DNA from: Gammaproteobacteria bacterium
GTDB lineage: Bacteria; Pseudomonadota; Gammaproteobacteria; Pseudomonadales; Azotimanducaceae
Assembly (NCBI GenBank): GCA_026706935.1
Contig: JAPOXV010000018.1
Span: 186,001-250,000, forward strand
Direction of reading: 5' to 3'
DNA: 64,000 nt
Under the pieces are notes generated by a model. That model was not told the DNA's origin and made no database searches. It was given only the letters and a program-made list of their open reading frames with translations. Position 1 is the stretch's first letter, and the number at the start of each line of letters is the position of its first letter. Below are positions 47,360-59,697 of this stretch, in pieces. Made by a program: the position numbers and the translations under genes.

Positions 47360-48795
47360 AGGTTCTGTAGACGGACAGAAAGCTCATGCACACCGGTGTC
47401 CGCTAGCTGTGTCGCCAATCCGATATAAGTCGAAGGATGCATGGCTTTCAATTGCGCTCGTAATTCTTCGTCCAGCGGTAAGCCGTCCAAAATTTCCAAG
47501 TAGAGAGGTTCCGAAAGTTGCCTACCACGCGTGACGTTTTTTACTGTTTCGTAGGGATCAGGATGGCCGTGTCGCCGCATCACAGTTTGTACTGCTTCAC
47601 TGAGTACTTCCCAGGCTTCAGACAGATCTTCGGCGAGCAGTTCGTGGTTAACTTCTAGTTTCTTGAGTCCACGGATCGTACTCTTGATCGCAATTAGAGT
47701 GTGTCCGAATACCGTGCCTACATTGCGTAGTACGGTTGAATCAGTTAAGTCTCGCTGCCAGCGCGAAATGAGCAATTTGTCGGCTAAATGTTTGGCGAGC
47801 GCATTTCCGATTCCAACATTGCCTTCCGAGTTTTCGAAGTCGATCGGGTTGACCTTGTGGGGCATCGTTGAGCTGCCGATCTCACCTTCGACTTGCTTCT
47901 GTTTGAAATATCCAAGCGAGATGTAGCCCCAAATGTCACGGTCGAAGTCCAAAATGACTTGATTGAAGCCCGTAAGCGCGTTCAAGTATTCAGCAATCCA
48001 GTCGTGTGGTTCAATCTGGGTTGTGTACGGGTTTGGTGTGAACCCTAAAGTGCTAACAAAAGTCGCGGAAGCCGTTTGCCAGTCAATCTCTGGTGCAGCG
48101 GCGATGTGCGCATTGAAATTTCCAACAGCACCATTGATTTTCGCGTGAATAGAGACAGCACTGAAGCGTTCTGTCCAGTGTGTGAGTCTTGCCGCGACAT
48201 TCACGAGCTCCTTCCCTACCGTCGTTGGCGATGCGGTTTGACCATGTGTTCGTGACAACATCGGTGTTGCGAGATGCTCAGCTGCGAGAGCAAGGACTTC
48301 ACGTGCGACGTTGACCATTGAAGGCAAAAGGACCTCATTACGTACGTCTCTGAACATCATTGCATAGGCGAGGTTGTTGATGTCCTCTGACGTACATGCG
48401 AAGTGCACATACTCCTTTAGCGTTTGTAAATTCGCACGCTCAAGTTGCTCCTTTACGAAATACTCAACAGCTTTGACGTCATGATTCGTTTCACGCTCAA
48501 TCGCTCGTACGCGTTCAGCGTCCATTTCGCTGAATTCCGCTTGGATAGCTTGGAGAGCGTCTATCTGCGCTGAAGCGAGATTTACCCCACCAACAAATCT
48601 CAGGTCCACTGCAAGGAACTTCAACCACTCGATTTCAACCGCTACACGACGTTGGATCAAGCCAAATTCACTACAGATCGGTGCGAGCTCAACGACGTGT
48701 CTGCGGTATCGTCCATCAACTGGGGAAATAGCGAAAAGTTCCTTAGTGATGGAACCAATGTCGTGGTTCGTTGAAGCGCTTCTCTCGTTACTCAT
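47356..48795 (-). CDS. purB: Adenylosuccinate lyase
   Basis: PurB (479 residues) acts twice in purine synthesis, on SAICAR and on adenylosuccinate. The signature GSSTMPHKVNP, the catalytic SRTHGQTASPTTVGKE block and the early SPVDGRY motif are present. ATG 48795 overlaps the mnmA stop (ATGA); the frame continues upstream to 48834 inside mnmA but without homologous sequence. Length is slightly above normal because of a short polar N-terminus. Confidence 0.95.
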   Translation of the reverse strand: MSNERSASTNHDIGSITKELFAISPVDGRYRRHVVELAPICSEFGLIQRRVAVEIEWLKFLAVDLRFVGGVNLASAQIDALQAIQAEFSEMDAERVRAIERETNHDVKAVEYFVKEQLERANLQTLKEYVHFACTSEDINNLAYAMMFRDVRNEVLLPSMVNVAREVLALAAEHLATPMLSRTHGQTASPTTVGKELVNVAARLTHWTERFSAVSIHAKINGAVGNFNAHIAAAPEIDWQTASATFVSTLGFTPNPYTTQIEPHDWIAEYLNALTGFNQVILDFDRDIWGYISLGYFKQKQVEGEIGSSTMPHKVNPIDFENSEGNVGIGNALAKHLADKLLISRWQRDLTDSTVLRNVGTVFGHTLIAIKSTIRGLKKLEVNHELLAEDLSEAWEVLSEAVQTVMRRHGHPDPYETVKNVTRGRQLSEPLYLEILDGLPLDEELRAQLKAMHPSTYIGLATQLADTGVHELSVRLQNL

Positions 48796-49871
48796 TTGTC
48801 CACAACTGTTTTGATCTTCGCACCGCCTAAACAACGGGTGCCACTATAAAACGCAACGTATTGACCTGGTGTGATCGCGCGCTGTGGCTCATCGAAGAAG
48901 ACCTTTACTCCTGTGCCATCGGTCTCGATCGTACATGGCTTCGGTACTGACCGATAGCGTACTATCGCCTCGCATCGAACGATCTTGGTGGGGTCTTCAA
49001 CGAACCAATTTGGCTCTTCCGCGAGTAAGCAAGAGGCCTGTAACTGAGCCTGATCTTGGGTGACGACGAGCTCATTCGTCTCGATTTGCTTGCTCTTGAC
49101 GTACCAAGGTGCTTCGGCTGCGTCGCGCATACCGCCGATGCGCAACCCCTGACGTTGACCCAACGTGTAATACGCCAGTCCAGAGTGTTCGCCCACGACT
49201 ACACCGTCGGTATCTATGATCGGTCCTGGATCTCTAGGTAGGTAACGATTGAGGAAGTCATCGAAGCGACGTTCCCCGATGAAACATATCCCTGTACTGT
49301 CTTTTTTGCCGTAAACGTGGAGCGAATAGCGTTTCGCCGTCGCACGTACCTCGTTTTTCGAGAGATTTGCGAGCGGGAATATGCATCGTTCGAACCGTTG
49401 GCGAGGGACCGCTTGAAGGAAATACGTTTGATCTTTGTCCAGATCATCAGCGCGATGCAGTTCAATCGGTTCAGTATCTCGGTTCAACCGTGCGTAGTGT
49501 CCAGTTGCGATCAGTTGGGCACCTCGCATCTCAGCGTAGTCTTGAAATACTGCGAATTTGATATTTCGGTTGCATAGCACATCAGGGTTCGGGGTTCTAC
49601 CCGCTGCGTATTCGCTCAAAAAATCCTCGAACACGCTATCCCAGTATTCAGCAGCGAAGTTGATTGGATGTAGAGGGATGTCTAGCTTGTCTGCGACTTG
49701 CTGAGCGTCGTCAAAGTCTTGGATGGCCGTACAGTATTCGGTGTCGTCATCTTCATCCCAGTTCTTCATGAAGATGCCTTCTACCTCATAGCCTTCCTGT
49801 TTGAGGAGTAATGCGGTAACGGCAGAATCAACGCCCCCGGAGAGCCCGACAGCGACTCGATTAGACTCCAT
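48792..49871 (-). CDS. mnmA: tRNA-specific 2-thiouridylase
   Basis: MnmA (359 residues) thiolates U34 of tRNA-Lys, -Glu and -Gln. It has the PP-loop GLSGGVDSAVTA, the KNWDED motif, the Cys-containing NPDVLCNRNIKF and the second catalytic Cys in STGICFIGERRF. The order mnmA-purB matches that seen in many gammaproteobacteria (with hflD in between in E. coli; hflD is absent here). Confidence 0.95.
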   Translation of the reverse strand: MESNRVAVGLSGGVDSAVTALLLKQEGYEVEGIFMKNWDEDDDTEYCTAIQDFDDAQQVADKLDIPLHPINFAAEYWDSVFEDFLSEYAAGRTPNPDVLCNRNIKFAVFQDYAEMRGAQLIATGHYARLNRDTEPIELHRADDLDKDQTYFLQAVPRQRFERCIFPLANLSKNEVRATAKRYSLHVYGKKDSTGICFIGERRFDDFLNRYLPRDPGPIIDTDGVVVGEHSGLAYYTLGQRQGLRIGGMRDAAEAPWYVKSKQIETNELVVTQDQAQLQASCLLAEEPNWFVEDPTKIVRCEAIVRYRSVPKPCTIETDGTGVKVFFDEPQRAITPGQYVAFYSGTRCLGGAKIKTVVDK

Positions 49872-49954
49872 TTTCTTAAAATGGCTCGGAAAAGGTGCGA
49901 CTCATGGCCAATCATGCTACGAGTCGATCGACGAGTGCATTTTAGTTAGGATCT

Positions 49955-50428
49955 ATGGCCAAGCTCAGTCATGTAAATACCGATGGCGAGGCGCAAATGG
50001 TTGATATTTCGACCAAATCGGTGACGCAGAGAGTTGCTACTGCTGGTGCCGTCGTCAAAATGGCGCCCTCGACACTACGGATGATCCTCGAAGGTGACAT
50101 GCCGAAAGGCGACGTTTTGGCAGTTTCACGCGTTGCTGGCATTCAAGCCGCTAAGCGCACAAGCGAACTCATTCCGCTTTGCCATCCGCTCGCATTAACT
50201 AATGTTTCTGTCGACTTTGACTCACACGCCGATGGTGAGTTACATGTGCGTGCTAGCGCGAGTGTGAACGGTCAGACAGGTGTCGAAATGGAAGCGTTGA
50301 CGGCCGCGACGGTTGCCGCCCTTACAGTCTATGACATGTGCAAAGCAGTACAGAAAGATATCGCAATTTCAGGTATTCGACTCCTCTCAAAGTCAGGTGG
50401 TAAATCGGGCTCGTGGCAAGCAGAATGA
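49955..50428 (+). CDS. moaC: Cyclic pyranopterin monophosphate synthase
   Basis: MoaC (157 residues) makes cyclic pyranopterin monophosphate in molybdenum cofactor synthesis. The conserved IQAAKRTSELIPLCHPL, the TGVEMEALTAA block and the DMCKAVQKD motif with its catalytic Asp and Lys are intact. It starts the moaC-moaD-moaE set; moaA is not in the window. Confidence 0.96.
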   Translation: MAKLSHVNTDGEAQMVDISTKSVTQRVATAGAVVKMAPSTLRMILEGDMPKGDVLAVSRVAGIQAAKRTSELIPLCHPLALTNVSVDFDSHADGELHVRASASVNGQTGVEMEALTAATVAALTVYDMCKAVQKDIAISGIRLLSKSGGKSGSWQAE

Positions 50429-50679
50429 AAGTCAACGTGCTCTTCTTCGCTTCATTGAAAGAGGATTTAGGAGTCAGCGAAATTGAACTCGATGTATCGA
50501 TGCTTGCTGGGCGATCGGAATTACTGAGTGCTTTAAAAAACGAACTGGGTACTGAATGTGTCGCGCCGGTGTTAGAGGAGAACGTATCTATCGCTATCAA
50601 TAGACGCATTGAGAAAGGCGATTTCGCGCTAAAGGACGGGGATGAAATTGCGTTTCTACCCCCGATCACGGGGGGTTGA
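50425..50679 (+). CDS. moaD: Molybdopterin synthase small subunit
   Basis: MoaD (84 residues) is the ubiquitin-like sulfur carrier, ending in the required Gly-Gly (FLPPITGG). ATG 50425 overlaps the moaC stop (ATGA). The frame could extend to 50413, but that part lies inside moaC. Confidence 0.93.
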   Translation: MKVNVLFFASLKEDLGVSEIELDVSMLAGRSELLSALKNELGTECVAPVLEENVSIAINRRIEKGDFALKDGDEIAFLPPITGG

Positions 50680-51161
50680 ACGTGGACGTGATCCGGGTTC
50701 AAGCGGAAGACTTCACGTTAGCGACCGAATACAAAGCGTGCACTGATGTTGCGGGTCGTGATTGCGGCGCGATCGCAACGTTCGTGGGTCTCGTTCGTCA
50801 GGCCGACGGCGACACGCAGGTAACCGGTTTGCACCTGGAACACTATCCGGGTATGACTGAGGCGTCAATTGAGAAGATCGTTGAGGATGCGCGGCAGCGG
50901 TGGTCATTGCAGCATATTCGCGTCATTCATCGCATCGGCGAGTTAAGTGCGGGTTCTCAAATCGTCCTTGTCGTCGTCGCGAGTACGCATCGACCTGATG
51001 CATTTGCAGCGTGTGAGTTCATCATGGATCTTCTCAAGACAGAAGCGGTGTTTTGGAAGAAGGAAATCCGTTCAACCGGCGAAATCTGGATCAAGTCGAC
51101 TGCTGGTGACTACGATCGACGTGATGGCTGGGAAAACGCCGCGACATCTTCTATGAAGTGA
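50676..51161 (+). CDS. moaE: Molybdopterin synthase large subunit
   Basis: MoaE (161 residues) inserts dithiolene sulfur into cPMP using MoaD thiocarboxylate. The GAIATFVGLVR block, the LEHYPGM motif, HRIGEL and the active-site Lys in FWKKEIRSTGE are present. TTG 50676 overlaps the moaD stop; GTG 50682 is an alternative. Confidence 0.95.
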   Translation: MNVDVIRVQAEDFTLATEYKACTDVAGRDCGAIATFVGLVRQADGDTQVTGLHLEHYPGMTEASIEKIVEDARQRWSLQHIRVIHRIGELSAGSQIVLVVVASTHRPDAFAACEFIMDLLKTEAVFWKKEIRSTGEIWIKSTAGDYDRRDGWENAATSSMK

Positions 51162-51173
51162 TGATCTAGCCGT

Positions 51174-51202
51174 GATTTCTTCCGGCTAACCGTTCCTATA
51201 AT
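51174..51202 (+). promoter_or_regulatory. Candidate icd promoter
   Basis: A perfect TATAAT at 51197-51202 lies 32 bases before the icd start, but the -35 region (about 51174-51179, GATTTC) is a poor match. The surroundings (TATAATCCGCC) resemble those of the leuC promoter (TATAATCCCGC). Confidence 0.4.
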
Positions 51203-51234
51203 CCGCCCCCGTTTCATCGCTAGAGTGACTCTAC

Positions 51235-52491
51235 ATGGGCTACCAACACATTGTTGTTCCGTCTGATGGTCAGCACATATCGGTGGCGGAAGATGGTAGT
51301 CTCATAGTTCCAGAGAACCCGATCATCCCCTTCATCGAAGGAGACGGGATTGGCGTTGATATCACGCCAGTGATGAAAAAAGTCGTTGACGTTGCCGTTA
51401 GCAGGGCGTACAACGACGAGCGTCGGATCGTCTGGATGGAAATCTACTCAGGTGAAAAGTCACTTGAGATCTACGGTCCTGACGAGTGGCTACCGGAAGA
51501 AACTCTCGAAGCAATGAGAGAGTTTAGCGTAGGAATTAAAGGACCGATGACCACGCCGGTTGGCGGCGGCATACGGTCGCTAAACGTTGCACTAAGGCAA
51601 CTCCTCGATCTCTATGTCTGTCTTCGCCCTGTGCGTTGGTTTCAAGGCGTACCGAGCCCTGTCGTCGCACCACACAAGACCAATATGGTGATATTCCGTG
51701 AGAACACGGAGGATATTTACGCTGGGGTAGAGTGGGAAGCCGATAGTGAAGACGCCGATCGCGTGATCGCATTCCTTCGTGAGGAAATGGGTATTCAGAA
51801 GATCCGATTTCCACAACATTGCGGCATCGGTGTGAAACCGGTGTCGGTGGAAGGTTCACACCGACTGATTCGTAAAGCGATCCAATATGCGATTCAGGAA
51901 GATCGTGACTCCATAACGTTCGTGCACAAAGGGAACATCATGAAGTTCACTGAAGGTGCGTTTAAGGATTGGGGATACGAATTAGCGGCAAGCGAATTTG
52001 GAGCAACACCACTTGACGGTGGTCCGTGGCACGAGCTCACGAATCCAAATACTGGTAAGCAGATCGTCATAAAAGACATGATCGCTGATGCGATGCTGCA
52101 ACAGATACTAACTAGACCGGATGAATACGACGTCCTCGCGACTATGAATCTCAACGGTGACTACATCTCCGATGCCTTAGCGGCTCAGGTCGGTGGTATC
52201 GGAATCGCCCCTGGCGCAAACATAGGCGATCGTATCGCATTGTTTGAGGCGACACATGGCACTGCACCGAAATATGCTGGACAGGATAAAGTAAATCCTG
52301 GCTCATTGATCCTATCGGCCGAGATGATGTTGCGCCATCTAGGATGGCGAGAAGCAGCTGATTTGATCATCCAAGGAATGGAAGGAGCGATTGGTGAGAA
52401 GACTGTTACCTACGACTTTGAGAGACTAATGACAGGTGCGACACTTCTGAAGTGCTCGGAGTTTGGCGACGCGATGATCGCCAAAATGTGA
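51235..52491 (+). CDS. icd: NADP-dependent isocitrate dehydrogenase
   Basis: Icd (418 residues) is the E. coli-type homodimeric enzyme of the TCA cycle. The phosphorylatable Ser region reads [20 protein letters not shown], where the residue normally phosphorylated by AceK is within GGGIRSLNV; the [11 protein letters not shown] and [11 protein letters not shown] blocks are also intact. With aceA in the same window, carbon partition between TCA and glyoxylate shunt is likely, though aceK is not seen. Confidence 0.96.
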   Translation: MGYQHIVVPSDGQHISVAEDGSLIVPENPIIPFIEGDGIGVDITPVMKKVVDVAVSRAYNDERRIVWMEIYSGEKSLEIYGPDEWLPEETLEAMREFSVGIKGPMTTPVGGGIRSLNVALRQLLDLYVCLRPVRWFQGVPSPVVAPHKTNMVIFRENTEDIYAGVEWEADSEDADRVIAFLREEMGIQKIRFPQHCGIGVKPVSVEGSHRLIRKAIQYAIQEDRDSITFVHKGNIMKFTEGAFKDWGYELAASEFGATPLDGGPWHELTNPNTGKQIVIKDMIADAMLQQILTRPDEYDVLATMNLNGDYISDALAAQVGGIGIAPGANIGDRIALFEATHGTAPKYAGQDKVNPGSLILSAEMMLRHLGWREAADLIIQGMEGAIGEKTVTYDFERLMTGATLLKCSEFGDAMIAKM

Positions 52492-52658
52492 TAAGGAATC
52501 GACGAGATCCGCTAGACCCACGCTGTATTGGTTTTTAGGGCACGTACGTTAGACGCCACCTATACGCACACTCAATCTACATATCAAATTGCACATTACT
52601 AAATTTGAGTAAACTACTTGGTTGTTAGTCTAGAAAACACGAAGCATTCAACGAGACT

Positions 52659-52988
52659 ATGCCTGCAGATTCCGACGACGATCTAGTCATTGAACGAGGC
52701 GTAAAGGTTGAACCGGCCAAGCCAAAACTAGAAAAACCACCCATGTATAAGGTCATTCTGTTGAATGACGATTACACTCCCATGGAGTTTGTAGTTCACG
52801 TTCTTGAATCGATCTTCGGAATCGAGACGGAACGTGCAATACAACTAATGCTCGCTGTTCATACATTGGGCAGCGCCACGATAGCAATCTACCCAAGGGA
52901 GATTGCTGAAACTAAGAGCGAGCGTGTGAACGCGTATGCACAGCAAAACAACCATCCATTACTGTCTAAAATCGAGAAAACAGATTGA
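52659..52988 (+). CDS. clpS: ClpS, N-degron adaptor of ClpAP
   Basis: ClpS (109 residues) binds proteins with N-terminal Leu, Phe, Trp or Tyr and delivers them to ClpAP. The core motif VILLNDDYTPMEFVV with the Asn-Asp that binds the N-degron, and the late HTLGSATIAIYPREIAETK, are typical. It is 147 bases upstream of clpA, the usual arrangement. The N-terminal 25 residues are the flexible arm. Confidence 0.95.
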   Translation: MPADSDDDLVIERGVKVEPAKPKLEKPPMYKVILLNDDYTPMEFVVHVLESIFGIETERAIQLMLAVHTLGSATIAIYPREIAETKSERVNAYAQQNNHPLLSKIEKTD

Positions 52989-53135
52989 CTTATGGCGTGT
53001 CTACTTGAAAATGGACGTAGCGACGCCATATTTAGCTCGAGCGCTCAGGCGACTTGGTATTGCGCGAGGCTAACGCAATGCAAAGTTCATCTACCTTTAG
53101 CCACTACGTATTGCTAGGCAAGAAGCGCCTCACTA

Positions 53136-55448
53136 ATGATTGATAAAGAACTCACAGAAGCGATCAACGACGTCTCCATGCACGCAATGCAGAAGCGTCA
53201 CGATCTCCTCACGACAGAACACCTTTTGTATGCGCTTCTGAATATCCCGGATGTCATCGATATCTTAGAAAACGTACTGGTTGACATTGATCTGCTTAAG
53301 AAGAATCTAGAGAAGTACTTGGAAACCCACATCACGATGCGTTCCCAGGGCGATCCAGACAAGCGTCCAGACCATTCTTTGGCATTCATGCGAGTGATGC
53401 AGCGTGCACTCTTTTCCGTTACCCAAAGTCAGAAAAATGCCGTCGTTCAAGGACGACACGTGCTCATCGCGCTGTTTACAGAGAGAGAAACTGAAGCGTA
53501 CAAGATGCTGCAGGCGCAAGGCGTAGACCGAACCGACGTGATTCGATACGTCACGCACGGTGCGTCAAAACGTCGTGAAGACGCGATGGCTGAGGGTCAA
53601 GGTTCATCCACGGCTAATCGCGACGAAGAACAAGAGAAGGAAACTGAATCCGCTCTGTCTCGTTTCACGCTAAACCTGAATGAACAGGCACGGGAAGGCA
53701 AGATCGATCCGTTAATCGGTAGAGACATCGAGCTTGAACGTGTTCTGCAGATCTTATGTCGACGCCGCAAGAACAACCCGTTGCTCGTAGGCGAGTCTGG
53801 AGTCGGGAAGACCGCGATCGCAGAAGGGCTTGCGAAGCGGATAACCGACGGTCAAGTACCGGAAATCGTCAAAGATGCGGTCATCTATGCGCTTGACTTG
53901 GGAGCGTTATTAGCGGGAACGCGTTACCGCGGTGACTTTGAGGAGCGATTCAAAGCAGTTCTGAAGGAACTGACCGAAGAAAAGAGAGCCATCCTGTTCA
54001 TCGACGAAATCCACACTGTCATCGGAGCCGGTTCAGCGTCGGGTTCAGTCTCAGATGCTTCAAACATGCTCAAACCAGCCCTTGCGAACGGTGATATCCG
54101 TTGCATGGGATCGACAACATTCAAAGAATTTCGCGGGATTTTCGACAAAGATCGGGCGTTGTCGCGGCGATTCCAGAAGGTCGACATTGGTGAACCGAGC
54201 GTTGACGACACCTACAAGATTCTGAAGGGATTGAAGAGCCGCTACGAAGACCACTATTCGTTGCGATTCACAGATCGCGCGCTTCGAGCTGCGGCGGAGC
54301 TATCGGCGAAATACATTAACGAACGATTTCTGCCGGATAAGGCGATCGACGTTGTCGACGAGGCAGGTGCATTTCAGAAACTTCAATCCCCTAGTAAACG
54401 CAAGAAGTCAATCGGGGTGGTAGACGTCGAGCAAATCGTCGCGAAAATCGCACGAATTCCTTCAGCGCAAGTGACGTCCACAGACAAGGAACACTTACAA
54501 GACTTGGAAGAGAAGTTACGCATGGCCGTCTTCGGTCAGGACGATGCGATCAAGACGTTAGCGTCCGCGATCCGACTGGCACGCGCTGGACTCCAAGTCG
54601 ACGAAAAACCGATTGGTTCATTCTTGTTTGCGGGTCCAACAGGGGTCGGCAAGACTGAAGTGTGTCGTCAGCTCGCCCGCATCATGGGCGTCGAACTCCT
54701 TCGTTACGACATGTCAGAGTACATGGAGCGCCATACTGTTTCACGATTGATCGGTGCGCCTCCAGGTTACGTTGGCTACGATCAAGGTGGATTACTGACT
54801 GAGGCCGTCACGAAGAATCCACACTGTGTTGTATTGTTGGACGAGATCGAGAAAGCGCATCCAGATGTGTTCAATCTGCTCTTGCAAGTGATGGATCACG
54901 GCACGTTAACCGATAACAACGGTCGAAGTGCGGACTTCAGGAACGTCGTCTTGATCATGACGACGAACGCCGGCGCACAAGAAGCGAGTCGCTCCTCAAT
55001 GGGATTCTCAGAGCAGGATCACACGACGGACGCGAGTGAAGTCATTAAAAAGATGTTCACGCCCGAATTTCGCAATCGGATGGACGCAATTGTTTACTTC
55101 AACGCGTTGCCGATGGAAATCATCCGAACGGTCGTAGATAAGTTCCTGGATGAGTTACAGGCCCAACTTGACAACAAGAATGTTGAACTCGAGGTCTCAG
55201 ACGAGGCGAAAGAGTGGCTTGCGGTCAACGGATTCGATGAAAAGATGGGTGCTCGCCCGATGCAGCGCTTAATTCAAGAGGAAGTAAAGCGGAATTTAGC
55301 TGACTTCATCCTGTTCGGTGAGCTCGCTGACAACGGTGGGATCGCGGAAGTTAATATCGAGGACGACAAGATCAAGATCACGACCCGTCCACATAAGAGC
55401 AGACAGCAACCTCAAGAAAAAGAACCTGAAAAACAGCCAACGAGTTGA
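53136..55448 (+). CDS. clpA: ClpA, ATPase subunit of ClpAP
   Basis: ClpA (770 residues) has the double N-terminal repeat domain (~1-145), AAA+ module 1 (GESGVGKT near 221) and AAA+ module 2 (GPTGVGKTE near 499), without the long coiled middle domain of ClpB. It works with ClpP and ClpS. The C-terminus is a charged Lys/Gln/Pro-rich tail. Convergent with infA. Confidence 0.96.
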   Translation: MIDKELTEAINDVSMHAMQKRHDLLTTEHLLYALLNIPDVIDILENVLVDIDLLKKNLEKYLETHITMRSQGDPDKRPDHSLAFMRVMQRALFSVTQSQKNAVVQGRHVLIALFTERETEAYKMLQAQGVDRTDVIRYVTHGASKRREDAMAEGQGSSTANRDEEQEKETESALSRFTLNLNEQAREGKIDPLIGRDIELERVLQILCRRRKNNPLLVGESGVGKTAIAEGLAKRITDGQVPEIVKDAVIYALDLGALLAGTRYRGDFEERFKAVLKELTEEKRAILFIDEIHTVIGAGSASGSVSDASNMLKPALANGDIRCMGSTTFKEFRGIFDKDRALSRRFQKVDIGEPSVDDTYKILKGLKSRYEDHYSLRFTDRALRAAAELSAKYINERFLPDKAIDVVDEAGAFQKLQSPSKRKKSIGVVDVEQIVAKIARIPSAQVTSTDKEHLQDLEEKLRMAVFGQDDAIKTLASAIRLARAGLQVDEKPIGSFLFAGPTGVGKTEVCRQLARIMGVELLRYDMSEYMERHTVSRLIGAPPGYVGYDQGGLLTEAVTKNPHCVVLLDEIEKAHPDVFNLLLQVMDHGTLTDNNGRSADFRNVVLIMTTNAGAQEASRSSMGFSEQDHTTDASEVIKKMFTPEFRNRMDAIVYFNALPMEIIRTVVDKFLDELQAQLDNKNVELEVSDEAKEWLAVNGFDEKMGARPMQRLIQEEVKRNLADFILFGELADNGGIAEVNIEDDKIKITTRPHKSRQQPQEKEPEKQPTS

Positions 55449-55473
55449 GTCGTCGGCTCGATGAAAACGGTAG

Positions 55474-55692
55474 TTACTTCCGGAACGTGATACGACCTTT
55501 CGATAGGTCATAGGGCGTAAGTTCGACCTTTACACGATCACCTTTCAGAATGCGTATGTAGTTGCGTCGCATTTTGCCCGATATATGAGCAGTGACCACA
55601 TGGTCGTTATCGAGACGGACACGAAACATCGTGTTAGGCAAGACATCTTCGACTTGCCCGTCCATTTCCATTGGTTCTTGTTTCGGCATCAA
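55474..55692 (-). CDS. infA: Translation initiation factor IF-1
   Basis: IF-1 (72 residues) is an OB-fold protein at the ribosomal A site. The conserved [33 protein letters not shown] and [13 protein letters not shown] blocks are unmistakable. It stands between clpA and ate, as in other gammaproteobacteria. Confidence 0.97.
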   Translation of the reverse strand: MMPKQEPMEMDGQVEDVLPNTMFRVRLDNDHVVTAHISGKMRRNYIRILKGDRVKVELTPYDLSKGRITFRK

Positions 55693-55767
55693 ATACCCAA
55701 AGCTGACAACGGCGGTATTGTAGACCTTGGCGCAGAAATTACGTACTAACGAAAAATGGTAATGAAC

Positions 55768-56520
55768 TTATTTCTGGTTTTCGTCGAAGCGAATCCACTC
55801 ATCGTCAATTAGTCTTTGCTGGGGCTGAAAGTTCATTTTGTACCGCATATTCTTGACGGCATCAAGGGCGAAACCGAGGTATAGGTGGTCTAAACCCTCA
55901 CATCTAGCGAGTTCAATTTGCGTCAAGATCGCGAACGTACCCAGACTTCGCTCACTCATATCAGTGTCGAAAATCGTGTAGTTGGCGGAAAATCCATCGA
56001 CTAGTCGATCTGTCTGCGCTATGAAAACAAGCTGATCACCTAGAAAGCCGTAAACGTGAAAGTCAGATCGATCCGGCTCTAAGTGCAACATTGTTCGGAG
56101 CGTATTGAAGTCAGGAGGATACATCGAACCGTTGGTATGTCTTGTTTTAATGTACTTGTCATAGAGTCGAAAGGCTTCGTGATCGCTAACGAGTTTCTCC
56201 CTGCTTACTTCAACTCGTATGTCTGCGTTTGCGCGGACGATTCGGCGAAATCTCCGTTTCATCCTAAACTCGCTCACTAACACGCGCGTCGCTATGCAAG
56301 CTTCACAGTTCGAACAGTATGGTCGATACACTAATCGACCTTGTCTTCGGTATCCGTGAGATCCGAAATCGCACCAGAACGTATCGATCAAAGAGTCCCG
56401 TAGGGATAGCTGATCGGATGAGTACTCGGGAAAGACTACGTGAAAGAGGGTTTCCGTCTTACCCTCGATGTACGGACACGGTTGTTGAGAAGCAAGCAAT
56501 TTTGGTCCGACAGAATCCAC
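55768..56520 (-). CDS. ate: Leucyl/arginyl-tRNA-protein transferase (Bpt/Ate type)
   Basis: This 250-residue transferase adds an amino acid, probably leucine (bacterial Bpt) , to proteins with N-terminal Asp/Glu, making an N-degron for ClpS. The family blocks CPYIEGKTE, GYRRQGRLVYRPYC, CSNCEACIATR and the late YLGFALDAVKNMRYK are clear. It is 3 bases from aat and shares its transcript. Confidence 0.92.
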   Translation of the reverse strand: MDSVGPKLLASQQPCPYIEGKTETLFHVVFPEYSSDQLSLRDSLIDTFWCDFGSHGYRRQGRLVYRPYCSNCEACIATRVLVSEFRMKRRFRRIVRANADIRVEVSREKLVSDHEAFRLYDKYIKTRHTNGSMYPPDFNTLRTMLHLEPDRSDFHVYGFLGDQLVFIAQTDRLVDGFSANYTIFDTDMSERSLGTFAILTQIELARCEGLDHLYLGFALDAVKNMRYKMNFQPQQRLIDDEWIRFDENQK

Positions 56521-56523
56521 AAT

Positions 56524-58498
<1,975 letters not shown>

Positions 58499-58522
58499 AT
58501 ATCGCACATCGAGTAATGACAA

Positions 58523-58947
58523 TAAGTTTACAAGACGTCGGAATTAGGTGACGGCATCAACCCGCTGTTACATGGTTGGTATCGAATCAGCGTATTAATT
58601 TATCGCATGATCGCCATGGCATCTCTGATTGCTAACGAACGTCTCGCGTGGTAAGGACTACCAATCGGTTTATTACATGTGCATACATTCGGTGTTTCGA
58701 TCTGTTTTTCGTCTCCTTCGACGGTGCGAAGACAACGACAATTCCGGTATCGATACAACCAGGTATAGATCGCGTCGAGTCGAAGCATCACGAATTGTTG
58801 CATGCATACAACGGACAGAAGGACTTTCGCACGACTGGAAAGCTCCCTTAGCACATGCTTCGTTACACGTCGTTCTAAATCTACAATCAATGTTTCATTC
58901 TTGGGGAAAATACAGATTGGCTGGTTGCGGGTTGTGATAACGAACTC
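58523..58947. other. Intergenic region without a supported gene
   Basis: It separates the divergent PA4642-like gene and the ABC transporter operon. Open frames on both strands exist here, but none shows a recognisable family, and the longest minus-strand one runs into the ABC gene. Promoters for both sides must lie here; I see no strong match. Confidence 0.5.
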
Positions 58948-59697
58948 TTGCACTCTCGTGAAAAGAAGAAGAGCGCTTTGCGAGTGATTGAAGCCCAACC
59001 AAACGACACCAATGGTCCAATCGTTCACGGACTGGACCTCTGTCGTATTTTCGAAGTTGGTGATACGCGCGTTCACGCGCTGGATCATGTCGATATCGCG
59101 ATGAACTCCGGGGACTTCGTTGCAGTTATGGGTCCGTCTGGCAGCGGAAAGTCGACCTTGATGAACATTTTGGGTTGTCTCGATCGGCCGAACAGTGGTT
59201 CCTATCGGCTACTTAATCATCAGGTCGCTGAACTGGATGATCACAGCCTGTCAGCAATCCGTAATCAGCACCTTGGATTTGTGTTCCAGAGTTTCCACTT
59301 ACTGCCGAGGTTGACTGCGTTGGATAACGTGTTATTACCTCTGCGGTTTGCAAAACGCGACATCACAGAATCACGAAGTCATGCTCTAGAACTTCTCGGA
59401 CGATTAGGTTTGAACGATCGACTTGACCACCGACCGAATCAACTATCAGGCGGTCAACGCCAAAGGGTAGCCATCGCAAGAGCGTTACTGGTGAAGCCAA
59501 CCCTGCTACTCGCAGATGAACCTACAGGGAATCTAGATTCGAAGACGGCGACTGAAATACTTGAATTGATACTTTCGTTCAACCGCGAAGGCCAAACGAT
59601 CTTACTCGTTACACACGAACGATCAATCGCGACGCTAGCCCACCGAATCGTGCATATGCGGGATGGGAGAATTGAGGATGAAGAGACTAACGCGTGA
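58948..59697 (+). CDS. ABC transporter ATP-binding protein, MacB/LolD type
   Basis: This 249-residue ATPase belongs to the MacB/LolD/FtsE class: Walker A GPSGSGKST, Q-loop FVFQSFHLLPRLTA, signature LSGGQRQRVAIARAL, Walker B LLLADEPTGNLDS and the His switch LVTHE. Start is uncertain: TTG 58948 gives an extra basic N-terminus; TTG 58978 and GTG 58984 are closer to family length. It overlaps the next gene and powers the permease at the end of the window. Confidence 0.92.
   Translation: MHSREKKKSALRVIEAQPNDTNGPIVHGLDLCRIFEVGDTRVHALDHVDIAMNSGDFVAVMGPSGSGKSTLMNILGCLDRPNSGSYRLLNHQVAELDDHSLSAIRNQHLGFVFQSFHLLPRLTALDNVLLPLRFAKRDITESRSHALELLGRLGLNDRLDHRPNQLSGGQRQRVAIARALLVKPTLLLADEPTGNLDSKTATEILELILSFNREGQTILLVTHERSIATLAHRIVHMRDGRIEDEETNA

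Noticed and set aside
58600-59088. 162-residue open frame on the minus strand
   Set aside because: It overlaps the well-supported ABC ATPase gene start, has no recognisable family and an unusual composition; it is most likely chance.
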